Below are positions 1 to 7,211 of a DNA stretch of 7,912 bases, piece by piece. Below the pieces are notes generated by a model, which made no database searches, was not told the DNA's origin, and saw only the letters and a program-made list of their open reading frames with translations. Within the stretch, counting starts at the first letter, position 1, and each line of letters opens with the position of its first letter. Origin of the DNA: Deltaproteobacteria bacterium (lineage in GTDB: Bacteria > Desulfobacterota > Desulfobacteria > C00003060); NCBI GenBank assembly GCA_030667105.1, contig DAOUWN010000081.1, positions 1 to 7,912 of the forward strand. Direction: 5' to 3'. Position numbers and translations under genes: made by a program.

Positions 1-1293
1 GACTTTGCTCAACCAACGGTAATTGTTGCCGATAAGATTGCTGGAGATGAGGAGATCCCGCAAGGGGTCACTGCTCTCATCACGCCGGATACGACAGACA
101 TTGTATCGCATGTTGCGATTCGTGCCAGAAATGCCCGTGTGCTTTTCGCCACTTGCTACGACCAGGAAATCATCGCCAAACTGAAGTCGCTGGACGGCCG
201 CCTGCTCAACTTAAGGGTGAGTGGAGCCGGTGACATTGTGTTTGAAGAGAGTTCCGGGGAGACAAAAGCCCCATTACGGCCAATGTTTGAGGTTCCTCCA
301 TCCATGTCTCAACCGGTTTTCACTGCTTATGCCGTGTCAGCATCTGATTTCAACGACAGAAACGTTGGGGGAAAATCCAACAACCTGAAACGCCTAAAGG
401 GCAACTTGCCCGGTTGGATTGGCCTTCCCACTTCGGTGGCGCTGCCCTTTGGGGTTTTTGAAAAGATCCTTGCACACAAAGACAACAGGGAGGTTGGCGA
501 GCGTTACGAGGCGCTGACGCAGCAGGTGGATGAGGCAACCGAAAAGACAAGCGATGAGGCGCTCGGGAATCTCCGCAAGACCGTGATGGCCCTCAAGGCG
601 CCGGATGATCTAGCCCTTGCTCTTCATAAGGTAATGAAGGAGGCAGGTTTTGCCTTGCCTGTAAACTGGGAAGATGCGTTGACATGTATCAAAAAGGTAT
701 GGGCCTCAAAGTGGAACGAGAGGGCGTATCTTAGCCGCAGGGCAAGAGGGATTCCCCATGAAGCTCTTTTCATGGCAGTGCTCGTTCAAGAGGTGGTTGA
801 GGCTGATTATAGTTTCGTGATCCACACGGTTAACCCTCTTACGGGCAACAGGGATGAAATCTATGCAGAGGTCGTCCCGGGGCTGGGAGAGACACTGGTG
901 GGCAATTATCCTGGGAAGGCTTTCAGCTTCACATGCAAAAAGGGAGCAGATGAACCAGAGATCCTGGCCTTTCCGAGCAAAAGCGCGGGTCTTTTGGGAA
1001 GCGGTCTGATATTCCGTTCTGATTCCAGCGGAGAGGATCTGCCCGGTTATGCCGGCGCAGGCCTTTATGACAGCGTCATGTTGGAACCACCACGCAAGGT
1101 CTTGCTGGATTACACCAGGGAGTTGCTCGTTTGTGATAATGCATTTCGCAAGGAATTTCTGGTTAGCATTGCCTCCATCGTAACGGTAGTCGAAAAGGCA
1201 TTGGGATTTCCGCAAGACATTGAGGGCGCTTACGTAAACGGACAGTACTACGTGGTGCAGACGCGCCCTCAGGTAGGAATCGAAAGTGAATAG
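1..1293 (+). CDS. GWD-like alpha-glucan, water dikinase, C-terminal part (5' end outside window)
   Basis: The reading frame is open from base 1, so this is the last 430 residues of a longer gene; the GTG at 139 is internal. Fragment residues 1-75 form a phosphohistidine swivel domain with the motif TDIVSHVAIRARN, whose H37 is the expected phosphate carrier. From about residue 115 comes a PPDK/PEP-synthase-type ATP-binding domain: VGGKSNNL (121-129, probable nucleotide-contact K125), TSVALPFGVFEK, KVWASKWNERAY (from 231), MAVLVQE, YAEVVPGLGETLVG, IFRSDSSGEDL (337-347), FPQDIEG and YYVVQTRPQ at the end. Swivel before ATP domain is the glucan dikinase order; PPDK and PEP synthase have the reverse. 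From memory these motifs are nearly those of plant GWD, which transfers the beta-phosphate of ATP to C6 of glucose units in starch, giving AMP and Pi. The N-terminal, substrate-binding part cannot be seen. The stop overlaps the next gene by 8 nt. Family confidence is high; the glucan substrate is inferred. Confidence 0.94.
   Translation, partial: DFAQPTVIVADKIAGDEEIPQGVTALITPDTTDIVSHVAIRARNARVLFATCYDQEIIAKLKSLDGRLLNLRVSGAGDIVFEESSGETKAPLRPMFEVPPSMSQPVFTAYAVSASDFNDRNVGGKSNNLKRLKGNLPGWIGLPTSVALPFGVFEKILAHKDNREVGERYEALTQQVDEATEKTSDEALGNLRKTVMALKAPDDLALALHKVMKEAGFALPVNWEDALTCIKKVWASKWNERAYLSRRARGIPHEALFMAVLVQEVVEADYSFVIHTVNPLTGNRDEIYAEVVPGLGETLVGNYPGKAFSFTCKKGADEPEILAFPSKSAGLLGSGLIFRSDSSGEDLPGYAGAGLYDSVMLEPPRKVLLDYTRELLVCDNAFRKEFLVSIASIVTVVEKALGFPQDIEGAYVNGQYYVVQTRPQVGIESE
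1271..1278 (+). promoter_or_regulatory. Ribosome binding site for the TIM barrel-dikinase fusion gene
   Basis: AGGTAGGA lies 7 nt before the GTG at 1286, inside the last codons of the GWD-like gene. It supports the GTG start, which otherwise would be doubtful: the next in-frame Met is at residue 170 and would destroy the barrel. The 8-nt overlap of the two genes suggests coupled translation. Confidence 0.7.
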
Positions 1294-4200
1294 AACAGCG
1301 GGTATCCGAATCGGCAATCAGAGCGCCTTCTCGGCATCAACAGTGACACAACCGTTTGAGTACGCGCTTGCCAACGGTTTTGATGCCTTTGAGTGGTTTC
1401 CTGACAAAAAAGAATCAGGCGAGGGTTGGGAGGAAAGCGACCTGGACGCAGAGACGCGTCATTACGTAAAGGATACGGCCCTTAAGCACGACATACGCCT
1501 CTCGGTGCACGCGCCCTGGCAGGCAAACCCCTTGAGACAGGAAGATCGCAGAGTCCTGCTCAAAAACATTGAGTTCGCAAACGATATCAGCGCCTCGCTT
1601 TTCAATATTCACCTCTATACGGATGAGGGGATTACTTCCTATGTCCAAGCCATAATACCCTTGATAGAAGATCTGGCAAAGCTCGGGATAGAGCTTTCCA
1701 TAGAGAACACGCCGGTCACCGGACCGGAGGACTTCAATGAGCTATTTGCGCAGCTCGCAAACCTCGCCTTGACGGATGCTACTCGTGTGGGGATGTGCCT
1801 GGATATTGGACATGCCAATCTGTGTGAGGCAACCCGCAACGACTACATCAGGTTCATCGATCTCCTCGATCCCGGGATTCCTGTCATCCACGTCCATATG
1901 CACGAAAACTACGGAGACTATGACAGCCACCTTCCCCTGTTCACCGGCCCCGCAGGAAAAGATGCCTCTGGTATAAGGGGAGCTATAGAGCATATAAAAA
2001 ATCGCCATTTTGCAGGCTGCATCATCTTAGAGCAGTGGCCGGAACCACCAAGTTTGCTTATTGAGATACGCAACAGACTACGCGAAATAATCGGCGATTC
2101 GGCAAGATCCGTTGTTGAACCCAACGTGGCTCATGGGGATGATTTTGCGGGCAAGATTGCTAGGGCAAATCAACGATGCCGGAGCTGGAGGGATAAACTT
2201 GCTTGGATCGGCGAGCGTGTTACTGATAATACAAGGGCCCTCAGCACGGAGCAACTCGTTTACCTGGCGACTTACCTCCGTTTCATCGGAACGGGCCAAA
2301 TCCCCTCCGGGGAGGATGGGAGGCACTACCGCCCGTCTCATCATGCAAAGATGGCCAGGCGCATCCACGACCGTCTGGCAAGAATCACCACGCCGGAAAA
2401 TGTTTTCATCATAAGGAAGATCTATCCGTGGCTGCCCTCCTACGACAACGCGTTCACCAAGTCGGAGCCGCTTACGCGCATACGGGACATTGCCCACAGA
2501 AACGATATCCCCAAGAAACTAAAGCAAGAGATCAAGCATACGCTCCAGAACAAATTGCATCGCTGCGCAGGCCCTGAGGATCTTGCCACCTCAGCCGGCC
2601 TCCTTGCAAAGATAACGGCCGCCGGGGCCAACTATTCACCTGCTTTCGTAGAAGCATTCAAGAGATTTCATGAGGAGCTCAAGGAGTTTTTCAATGCCCG
2701 CTCTCTAGATGAACAGCTTGTGGCACTGTGTCAGAAAAGCCGTGCCCGGGAAGCCGACTTGATACGTGAATTTCTTGATGCCAAAGAAAAAGCGGTTTCC
2801 CCCGAGGAGCTGGAAGCTGCATTCGAGCTTATGACGAAGCTTCGCAGCCACTTCAAGGAAAAACTAAGAGGAAACACCAGGGCTGGGGCACAAGATCTTC
2901 AACTGGCAGACATCAGGCTGGAAGATTTTTCCTTTGTGCTCTTGAGCCGGGTGATCAATCACTTAGACGGTCTAAAGGACAAGATACCCTGGTTGCCGGC
3001 GCTTCATTTGCTGGCCCTGACAATTGAGAACCTACGCCTCAGCGGCTTTGATGCCAACGAATGCCAGGCCATAGAATCTGAGTTGGCTGCTTGGCGTCAG
3101 GGGTTTGACCCCCGAGACCGGATGCATCTTATTCGCCTTAAAGCTACAATTGATCGATGCAGGCGACTGGCAGAAGTCTATTGCAAAAAGATCTTATCCT
3201 TGTTTTCCGACAAGGTGGAACGGTTGGGCCGGGCCCTGGGTGTGGCCGAGGAGGCCATAAAGGCTTTTTGTGAGGCCGATATTCGAAACCACCTGGTCTT
3301 CCAACTCTCAAAACTTGTGGGCCCTCTCTTAAAGAGTATTCGGACGATTGCGGCCTTGCCGCCATGGGACCCGATCGTGTCAGGGAGGGTATCGGGCCGT
3401 CTGGCAGAAGCCCTTTGCCTTCATGATTTAACTGGTCCTTTTGACGAATCGATTGTGGCGCTCCTTGATGAAGTCAAAGGAGATGAAGAAGTCCCCGCAG
3501 GCGTGGGCGGCATGATTGTGGCCCATGAGACTCCTTACCTTTCGCACCTTGCAGTTCGAGCCCGACAAGCAAAAGTCGTATTTGTGGCGTCCGAAGATAA
3601 AGAGCGCTTTGTGGAACTGCGACATTTTGTCGGGAAGCGGGTCATGCTGGATGTGTCTGCAACAAGGATGAACCTGGAGATTTTATCCGACGTGCAAGAT
3701 GAAGGCGCAAGCGACCGAAAAGGAGAGACAAGGCAGGAAGACCTTGAGGTTCCTGATGTGTTTTTGAGCTCCCAGCTCACGTTGCTTCCGCTTGATCAGG
3801 TCACTTTGCAGACAGGAGGGAGCAAGGCGGACGGAGTAAGACGGCTCAAAGAGATGTCGCGCATTGAGCAGGCAGGCTTTGCCACACCTCCGGGACTTGT
3901 GATTCCATTTGGCGTGATGGAGGCGTCGCTTGCTACCAGACCGGCCCTTAGACAGGCGTACCGGGCATTGGTCTATCAGTTGAATGAACTGCAAAATAGC
4001 GATTTCTTGGAGGCTCTGGGAAAACTGCGAGGCATGATCCGGCAGCTTGACGTGCCCCATGAGATCGTGTCTGGTGTGATGGAAAGGTTTTCCAAGAATG
4101 AGCGGCTCATGGTACGTTCCAGCGCCAATTGCGAGGACTTGGAAGGATTGTCAGGGGCCGGGCTTTATGAGTCGGTTGGCAATGTGTCGCCTTCTGATGT

Positions 4201-4759
4201 GGCTCAGGGGGTCAGCAAAGTCTGGTCATCCCTGTGGAGCGAAGGTGCAGCCATGAACAGAAGAAGGCTTCGCATCCCCCATGATAGGGCCCACGTGGCC
4301 GTGCTCATCCAGCAGATGCTTATCCCGGAGCTTTCGTTCATCATGAACACGGTCAATCCAGTAGATCATCAACGAGATGAGGCTTGCGTTGAGCTGGCAG
4401 TGGGGTTGGGTGAAACGCTGGCCTCTGGCCGAATCCCTGGCGCTGCCTATCGAATGGGTTGCAATAAGCATACAGGAACAGTTCGAATGCGGGCCTTTGC
4501 GAGTTTCAGCCAGGCCCTATGGCCTGATGCTTCAGGAAGCTTCAGGCGCAAAACAATAGATTATTCCAGGATTGAGCTATCGAAAAATGAGGTTTTTGGC
4601 CGGCGGTTAGGGAGTCGCCTGGGGAGAATCGGCCGATTTGTAGAGGATGCACTGGGAGGACCTCAGGATATAGAGGGGCTTGTCCTGGCAGATGAGATTT
4701 ATCTGGTACAAGCCCGGCCCCAGCAGGGGGAAATGAGAGATGCTGAGCAGAAAGAATAA
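1286..4759 (+). CDS. TIM-barrel/PWD-like phosphoglucan, water dikinase fusion protein
   Basis: This 1157-residue protein starts at GTG. Residues 1-270 form a xylose isomerase/AP-endonuclease-2-like TIM barrel: SVHAPW (H75), NIHLY (H109), SIENTP (E140), LDIGHANL (D173, H176), HVHMHEN (H204, H206) and ILEQWP (E249), a plausible divalent-metal site. Residues 300-480 match the region upstream of catalysis in GWD/PWD (GERVT, LRF, RIRD, then NKLHRCAGPEDL at 422-433 in place of the plant WHQKLH block). A helical region (480-720) leads to the phosphohistidine swivel domain (725-800; TPYLSHLAVRARQAKVVF, H754). The ATP-binding domain (840-1147) has GGSKADGVRRL, IPFGVM, MVRSSANCEDLEGLSGAGLY (942-961), GNVSPSD, KVWSSLW, GLGETLASG, GPQDIEG and VQARPQ. 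RSSAN-EDL and NVSPSD resemble, from memory, plant PWD, which phosphorylates C3 of glucose units in already phosphorylated glucan. No CBM20 starch-binding module is visible; the barrel stands in its place. All catalytic motifs look intact. The dikinase class is firm; C3 specificity and the barrel's role are inferred. Confidence 0.92.
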   Translation: MNRTAGIRIGNQSAFSASTVTQPFEYALANGFDAFEWFPDKKESGEGWEESDLDAETRHYVKDTALKHDIRLSVHAPWQANPLRQEDRRVLLKNIEFANDISASLFNIHLYTDEGITSYVQAIIPLIEDLAKLGIELSIENTPVTGPEDFNELFAQLANLALTDATRVGMCLDIGHANLCEATRNDYIRFIDLLDPGIPVIHVHMHENYGDYDSHLPLFTGPAGKDASGIRGAIEHIKNRHFAGCIILEQWPEPPSLLIEIRNRLREIIGDSARSVVEPNVAHGDDFAGKIARANQRCRSWRDKLAWIGERVTDNTRALSTEQLVYLATYLRFIGTGQIPSGEDGRHYRPSHHAKMARRIHDRLARITTPENVFIIRKIYPWLPSYDNAFTKSEPLTRIRDIAHRNDIPKKLKQEIKHTLQNKLHRCAGPEDLATSAGLLAKITAAGANYSPAFVEAFKRFHEELKEFFNARSLDEQLVALCQKSRAREADLIREFLDAKEKAVSPEELEAAFELMTKLRSHFKEKLRGNTRAGAQDLQLADIRLEDFSFVLLSRVINHLDGLKDKIPWLPALHLLALTIENLRLSGFDANECQAIESELAAWRQGFDPRDRMHLIRLKATIDRCRRLAEVYCKKILSLFSDKVERLGRALGVAEEAIKAFCEADIRNHLVFQLSKLVGPLLKSIRTIAALPPWDPIVSGRVSGRLAEALCLHDLTGPFDESIVALLDEVKGDEEVPAGVGGMIVAHETPYLSHLAVRARQAKVVFVASEDKERFVELRHFVGKRVMLDVSATRMNLEILSDVQDEGASDRKGETRQEDLEVPDVFLSSQLTLLPLDQVTLQTGGSKADGVRRLKEMSRIEQAGFATPPGLVIPFGVMEASLATRPALRQAYRALVYQLNELQNSDFLEALGKLRGMIRQLDVPHEIVSGVMERFSKNERLMVRSSANCEDLEGLSGAGLYESVGNVSPSDVAQGVSKVWSSLWSEGAAMNRRRLRIPHDRAHVAVLIQQMLIPELSFIMNTVNPVDHQRDEACVELAVGLGETLASGRIPGAAYRMGCNKHTGTVRMRAFASFSQALWPDASGSFRRKTIDYSRIELSKNEVFGRRLGSRLGRIGRFVEDALGGPQDIEGLVLADEIYLVQARPQQGEMRDAEQKE
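4725..4730 (+). promoter_or_regulatory. Ribosome binding site for the free-standing TIM-barrel gene
   Basis: AGGGGG lies 9 nt before the ATG at 4740, within the end of the dikinase gene. It decides the start of the next gene, which overlaps the dikinase by 20 nt; another ATG at 4733 belongs to the dikinase frame. The arrangement points to translational coupling. Confidence 0.65.
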
Positions 4760-5801
4760 CCCATTTTCGTTCCCGCCGTTTCTGGCGCTTTTTCAGAAAA
4801 GGATTGATGGCGACGATGCCCTTTTGCGTCTGGCCGGCCTACGATTTAAGGAGGCAGGTCTTGGAACGGAATTCTATTCGGAAACACCTATGGAACTGGA
4901 GGGGATATTAAGATTCAGGCCAACTCCTGAAACCCATGCGGTGGCTCATTTGGATAGGGCAGTAAATGTGCTTGAGGAAGAAGGCCGGAACTTGATCATG
5001 GATTTTATGAGACGATTCAAAGATCAGGTCTTTGGATTCGTCATTCATGATCAGGTCGAAATCAGGACCCGCTTTGACGACTATTTGGCTGCACTGCGCG
5101 AGGTGGCATCTACGGCCAAAAAGGTGCAAGGATGCCCATACCTTTTTGTTGAATATGCTGTGGGCCTGGAAATTGATCTCTTCATCAAGATCCTTAAGAC
5201 AATAGAGGATCTCGAACGTGTAAGCGCTTGCATCGACATAGGCCATATCGGGTTATGGCAAGCAAGAACGGCCTATTTGCGGGACCATCCGGACAAGGAT
5301 ATATGCGCTCTCGCGCCCTATGACCCCGAACTGCCGAACGTAATCGAGGATGTTCAAGGCGCGGTTCGGACTGCATTGGACGCAGTGCTTCACGTAATTC
5401 AGGCGCTTGGCGGTTTGGCAAAGCCTTTGCATTTCCATTTGCACGACGGGCACCCCCTTTCAACCAGCCCTTTGGGGATTTCAGACCACCTGAGTTTCCT
5501 GGACGAAATTTCCATACCTTTTGAGCACAACAACAGAAGATCCCTTGCCCCGATGTTTGGACCTTCCGGCCTTTCAAGAATCATAACGCTGGCGCTGGAA
5601 CTCCTTGGTCCCGAGCGGGTCTCTTTCACGCTCGAGATTCACCCTTCTGAAGGAAGGCTTCCTCTCGGTGATGCTTCTTGTCTTTTTGATCACTGGAAGG
5701 ATAAGACAAATGCGGAACGTATGAACTACTGGCTGTGGGTTCTTAGTCAAAATTATCAACTTGCATTGGAGGCGTGCAAGAGAAATCTTGAGGCCTTGTA
5801 G
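4740..5801 (+). CDS. Xylose isomerase/AP-endonuclease-2-like TIM-barrel protein, function unknown
   Basis: This soluble 353-residue protein has no signal peptide or membrane segment. It carries the fold signature of the sugar isomerase/epimerase-like TIM barrels: AVAHLDRA (H70), VIHDQ (H103), LFVEYA (E138), CIDIGHIGLW (D166, H169), HFHLHDGH (H231, H233, H235, D236, H238), ISDHLSF (D249, H250) and TLEIHPSEG (E299). The order E, D-x-x-H, H-x-H, E repeats that of the N-terminal barrel of the preceding fusion gene, so the two barrels are probably distant relatives and may bind a divalent metal. Relatives in this fold include xylose isomerase, sugar epimerases, inosose dehydratase and endonuclease IV; the motifs do not single out any of them. 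The gene overlaps the dikinase by 20 nt and its stop touches the GH13 leader, so it is made with glucan enzymes. A carbohydrate or sugar-phosphate substrate is therefore more likely than DNA. The exact reaction is unknown. Confidence 0.83.
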   Translation: MLSRKNNPFSFPPFLALFQKRIDGDDALLRLAGLRFKEAGLGTEFYSETPMELEGILRFRPTPETHAVAHLDRAVNVLEEEGRNLIMDFMRRFKDQVFGFVIHDQVEIRTRFDDYLAALREVASTAKKVQGCPYLFVEYAVGLEIDLFIKILKTIEDLERVSACIDIGHIGLWQARTAYLRDHPDKDICALAPYDPELPNVIEDVQGAVRTALDAVLHVIQALGGLAKPLHFHLHDGHPLSTSPLGISDHLSFLDEISIPFEHNNRRSLAPMFGPSGLSRIITLALELLGPERVSFTLEIHPSEGRLPLGDASCLFDHWKDKTNAERMNYWLWVLSQNYQLALEACKRNLEAL

Positions 5802-5813
5802 TGAGGCTTTCAC

Positions 5814-5820
5814 AAAGGAA
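5814..5820 (+). promoter_or_regulatory. Ribosome binding site selecting the ATG start of the GH13 gene
   Basis: AAAGGAA lies 7 nt before the ATG at 5828. The frame is also open from a GTG at 5801 that overlaps the preceding stop codon, but that would place this purine-rich site inside the coding sequence. The ATG is therefore the better start. Confidence 0.65.
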
Positions 5821-5827
5821 TGAAATT

Positions 5828-7132
5828 ATGAGACCACCGGAAAAAATGATCATATACAACTTGTTTCCTCTTTTGGCCGGAAAGTTTGCAGAATGGGAAA
5901 AACACTTCTTGAGGGCATCTGAAATGGGCTTTAACTGGGTCTTTGTGAATCCCATTCAGCGTCCGGGCGGGTCGGGCAGCCTTTATTCAATAGCCGATTA
6001 TTACGCCTTAAACCCCCTTCTGGTTGACGAGAAAAGTGAAAAAAGACCTCAAGAACAGCTAGAGGATGCGATCAAGACCGCAGAAAAGATGGGCTTTAAG
6101 TTGATGATAGACCTCGTGATCAACCACTGTTCTTCCGATTCGGATCTGATTGAGTCACACCCTGAATGGTTTGTCTGGGATGCCAAAGGCCGTGTTGCTC
6201 ATCCCTTCTGTGACGAAAACGGGAAAAAGGTAGTCTGGAAGGACCTGGCAAGGTTCGATCACAGAAATACAAGGGACAAAGAGGGGCTCCTTGAATTTTT
6301 TTTAGACATAGCAAGGTTTCTGGTAGAATTGGGTTTCAAGGGGTTTCGGTGTGACGCAGCGTATCAGGTCCCGGGGAGCCTTTGGAAAAGACTCATCAGT
6401 GAGACAAGGAAGATGAGTCCTGATGTGACCTTTTTTGCAGAGACACTCGGATGTCAACCGGACCAGACCAGAAAAACCGCCAGCGCCGGTTTTGATTACA
6501 TATTCAACAGCTCCAGGTGGTGGGATTTCAAAAGCCATTGGTTAATGAAGCAATATGCGCTCACGCGAGACATCGTCCCCTCCGTAAGCTTTCCGGAAAG
6601 CCACGATACGGTGAGACTCTGCGAGGAACTCCATGGCAACACAGAAGGACTAAAGCAACGCTATCTCTTTTCGGCGCTCTTTTCAGCAGGTGTCATGATG
6701 CCTATGGGGTTCGAGTTCGGTTTTCGCAAAAAACTCCACGTGGTAAGAACAAGACCGGAGGATTGGGAACAAACAGACATTGATCTGACCTCTTTCCTAA
6801 AAAAGGTGAACAATATCAAGAAAGAGCACACAATTTTTCAGGAGGAAGCCCCGACTGAGATCTTAAACCACGGCAATCCGAATGTTCTGCTCATGTGGAA
6901 AGCATCTACGGCTACCCAAGAGGAGGCTCTCTTTATTCTAATCAAGGATGCCGGCAACGGACAACATTTCCATGCGGAAAACCTGCAGGAGTTTGTGCAA
7001 GCAGGGGCGCCGCTCATTGATCTCTCTCCGGAATACCCAATGGAGTACATCCCGAGGCCATTTTCATACGAACTCAGACCGGGGCAAGGTATCGTGCTGA
7101 TCACCAAAAGGGATTCGGTGCAGGACGACTGA
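5828..7132 (+). CDS. GH13 alpha-amylase-family enzyme, compact, GlgE-like in parts
   Basis: Starting at ATG 5828 the protein has 434 residues; GTG 5801 would add 9. It opens directly with barrel strand 1 (MIIYNLFPLLAGKF). The GH13 regions are present in order: DLVINH (95-100), GFRCDAAYQVP (nucleophile D176, preceded by R174), FFAETLG (acid/base E205) and FPESHDTVR (H259, D260 transition-state stabiliser). A beta domain follows from about residue 345. There is no signal peptide, so it acts in the cytoplasm on stored or imported alpha-glucan. The stretch SIADYYALNP and ESHPEWF recalls the maltosyltransferase GlgE group, but the large N-terminal domain of GlgE is missing, so a hydrolase or glucanotransferase on maltooligosaccharides is equally possible. 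It sits 26 nt after the TIM-barrel stop, at the end of the tight gene cluster. Membership in GH13 is near certain; specificity is open. Confidence 0.92.
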   Translation: MRPPEKMIIYNLFPLLAGKFAEWEKHFLRASEMGFNWVFVNPIQRPGGSGSLYSIADYYALNPLLVDEKSEKRPQEQLEDAIKTAEKMGFKLMIDLVINHCSSDSDLIESHPEWFVWDAKGRVAHPFCDENGKKVVWKDLARFDHRNTRDKEGLLEFFLDIARFLVELGFKGFRCDAAYQVPGSLWKRLISETRKMSPDVTFFAETLGCQPDQTRKTASAGFDYIFNSSRWWDFKSHWLMKQYALTRDIVPSVSFPESHDTVRLCEELHGNTEGLKQRYLFSALFSAGVMMPMGFEFGFRKKLHVVRTRPEDWEQTDIDLTSFLKKVNNIKKEHTIFQEEAPTEILNHGNPNVLLMWKASTATQEEALFILIKDAGNGQHFHAENLQEFVQAGAPLIDLSPEYPMEYIPRPFSYELRPGQGIVLITKRDSVQDD

Positions 7133-7144
7133 ATCTGATTGGAA

Positions 7145-7173
7145 TTGAGTTGTGCTTAGATTTTTTGTATCGT
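7145..7173 (+). promoter_or_regulatory. Weak candidate sigma70 promoter before the DUF4912 gene
   Basis: TTGAGT (7145-7150) and TATCGT (7168-7173) are separated by 17 nt, each matching the consensus at four of six positions. They lie in a T-rich gap that differs sharply from the coding composition around it. No hairpin terminator for the upstream genes is seen, so the DUF4912 gene could be both read through and separately transcribed. Confidence 0.25.
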
Positions 7174-7199
7174 TTGATTCATTTTTGTTTTATGTTTTG

Positions 7200-7211
7200 C
7201 AACATATGTTG
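7200..7211. promoter_or_regulatory. Perfect 12-bp palindrome CAACATATGTTG, possible operator
   Basis: CAACATATGTTG is its own reverse complement and lies about 27 nt downstream of the candidate promoter and 36 nt before the chosen ATG. Its position would suit a repressor site, but symmetry stops at the twelfth base and a palindrome this short can occur by chance. It also carries an in-frame ATG (7206) without a ribosome binding site. Confidence 0.25.

Noticed and set aside
139..1293. The GTG at 139 as the true start of the first gene
   Set aside because: The frame is open to base 1 and the upstream codons encode the phosphohistidine motif with its catalytic His, so the gene begins outside the window.
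706..1317. 203-residue open frame on the - strand
   Set aside because: It lies wholly opposite the strongly conserved GWD-like ATP domain and its translation shows no recognisable domain; it is a shadow frame.
2078..2497. 139-residue open frame on the - strand
   Set aside because: It is antisense to the conserved dikinase middle region, and its product is Arg/Pro-rich with no domain, as expected of a shadow.
1..4759. Annotation of the dikinases as PEP synthase or pyruvate phosphate dikinase
   Set aside because: The swivel domain precedes the ATP domain, no PEP/pyruvate-binding barrel follows it, and the motifs match glucan dikinases.
4740..5801. DNA repair endonuclease IV as the role of the TIM barrel
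   Set aside because: The fold is shared, but the typical endonuclease IV motifs are not seen and the operon is about glucan, so a repair role is unsupported.
5801..5827. GTG at 5801 as start of the GH13 gene
   Set aside because: A good AAAGGAA site lies between it and the ATG at 5828, and the extra nine residues precede the first barrel strand without adding a domain feature.
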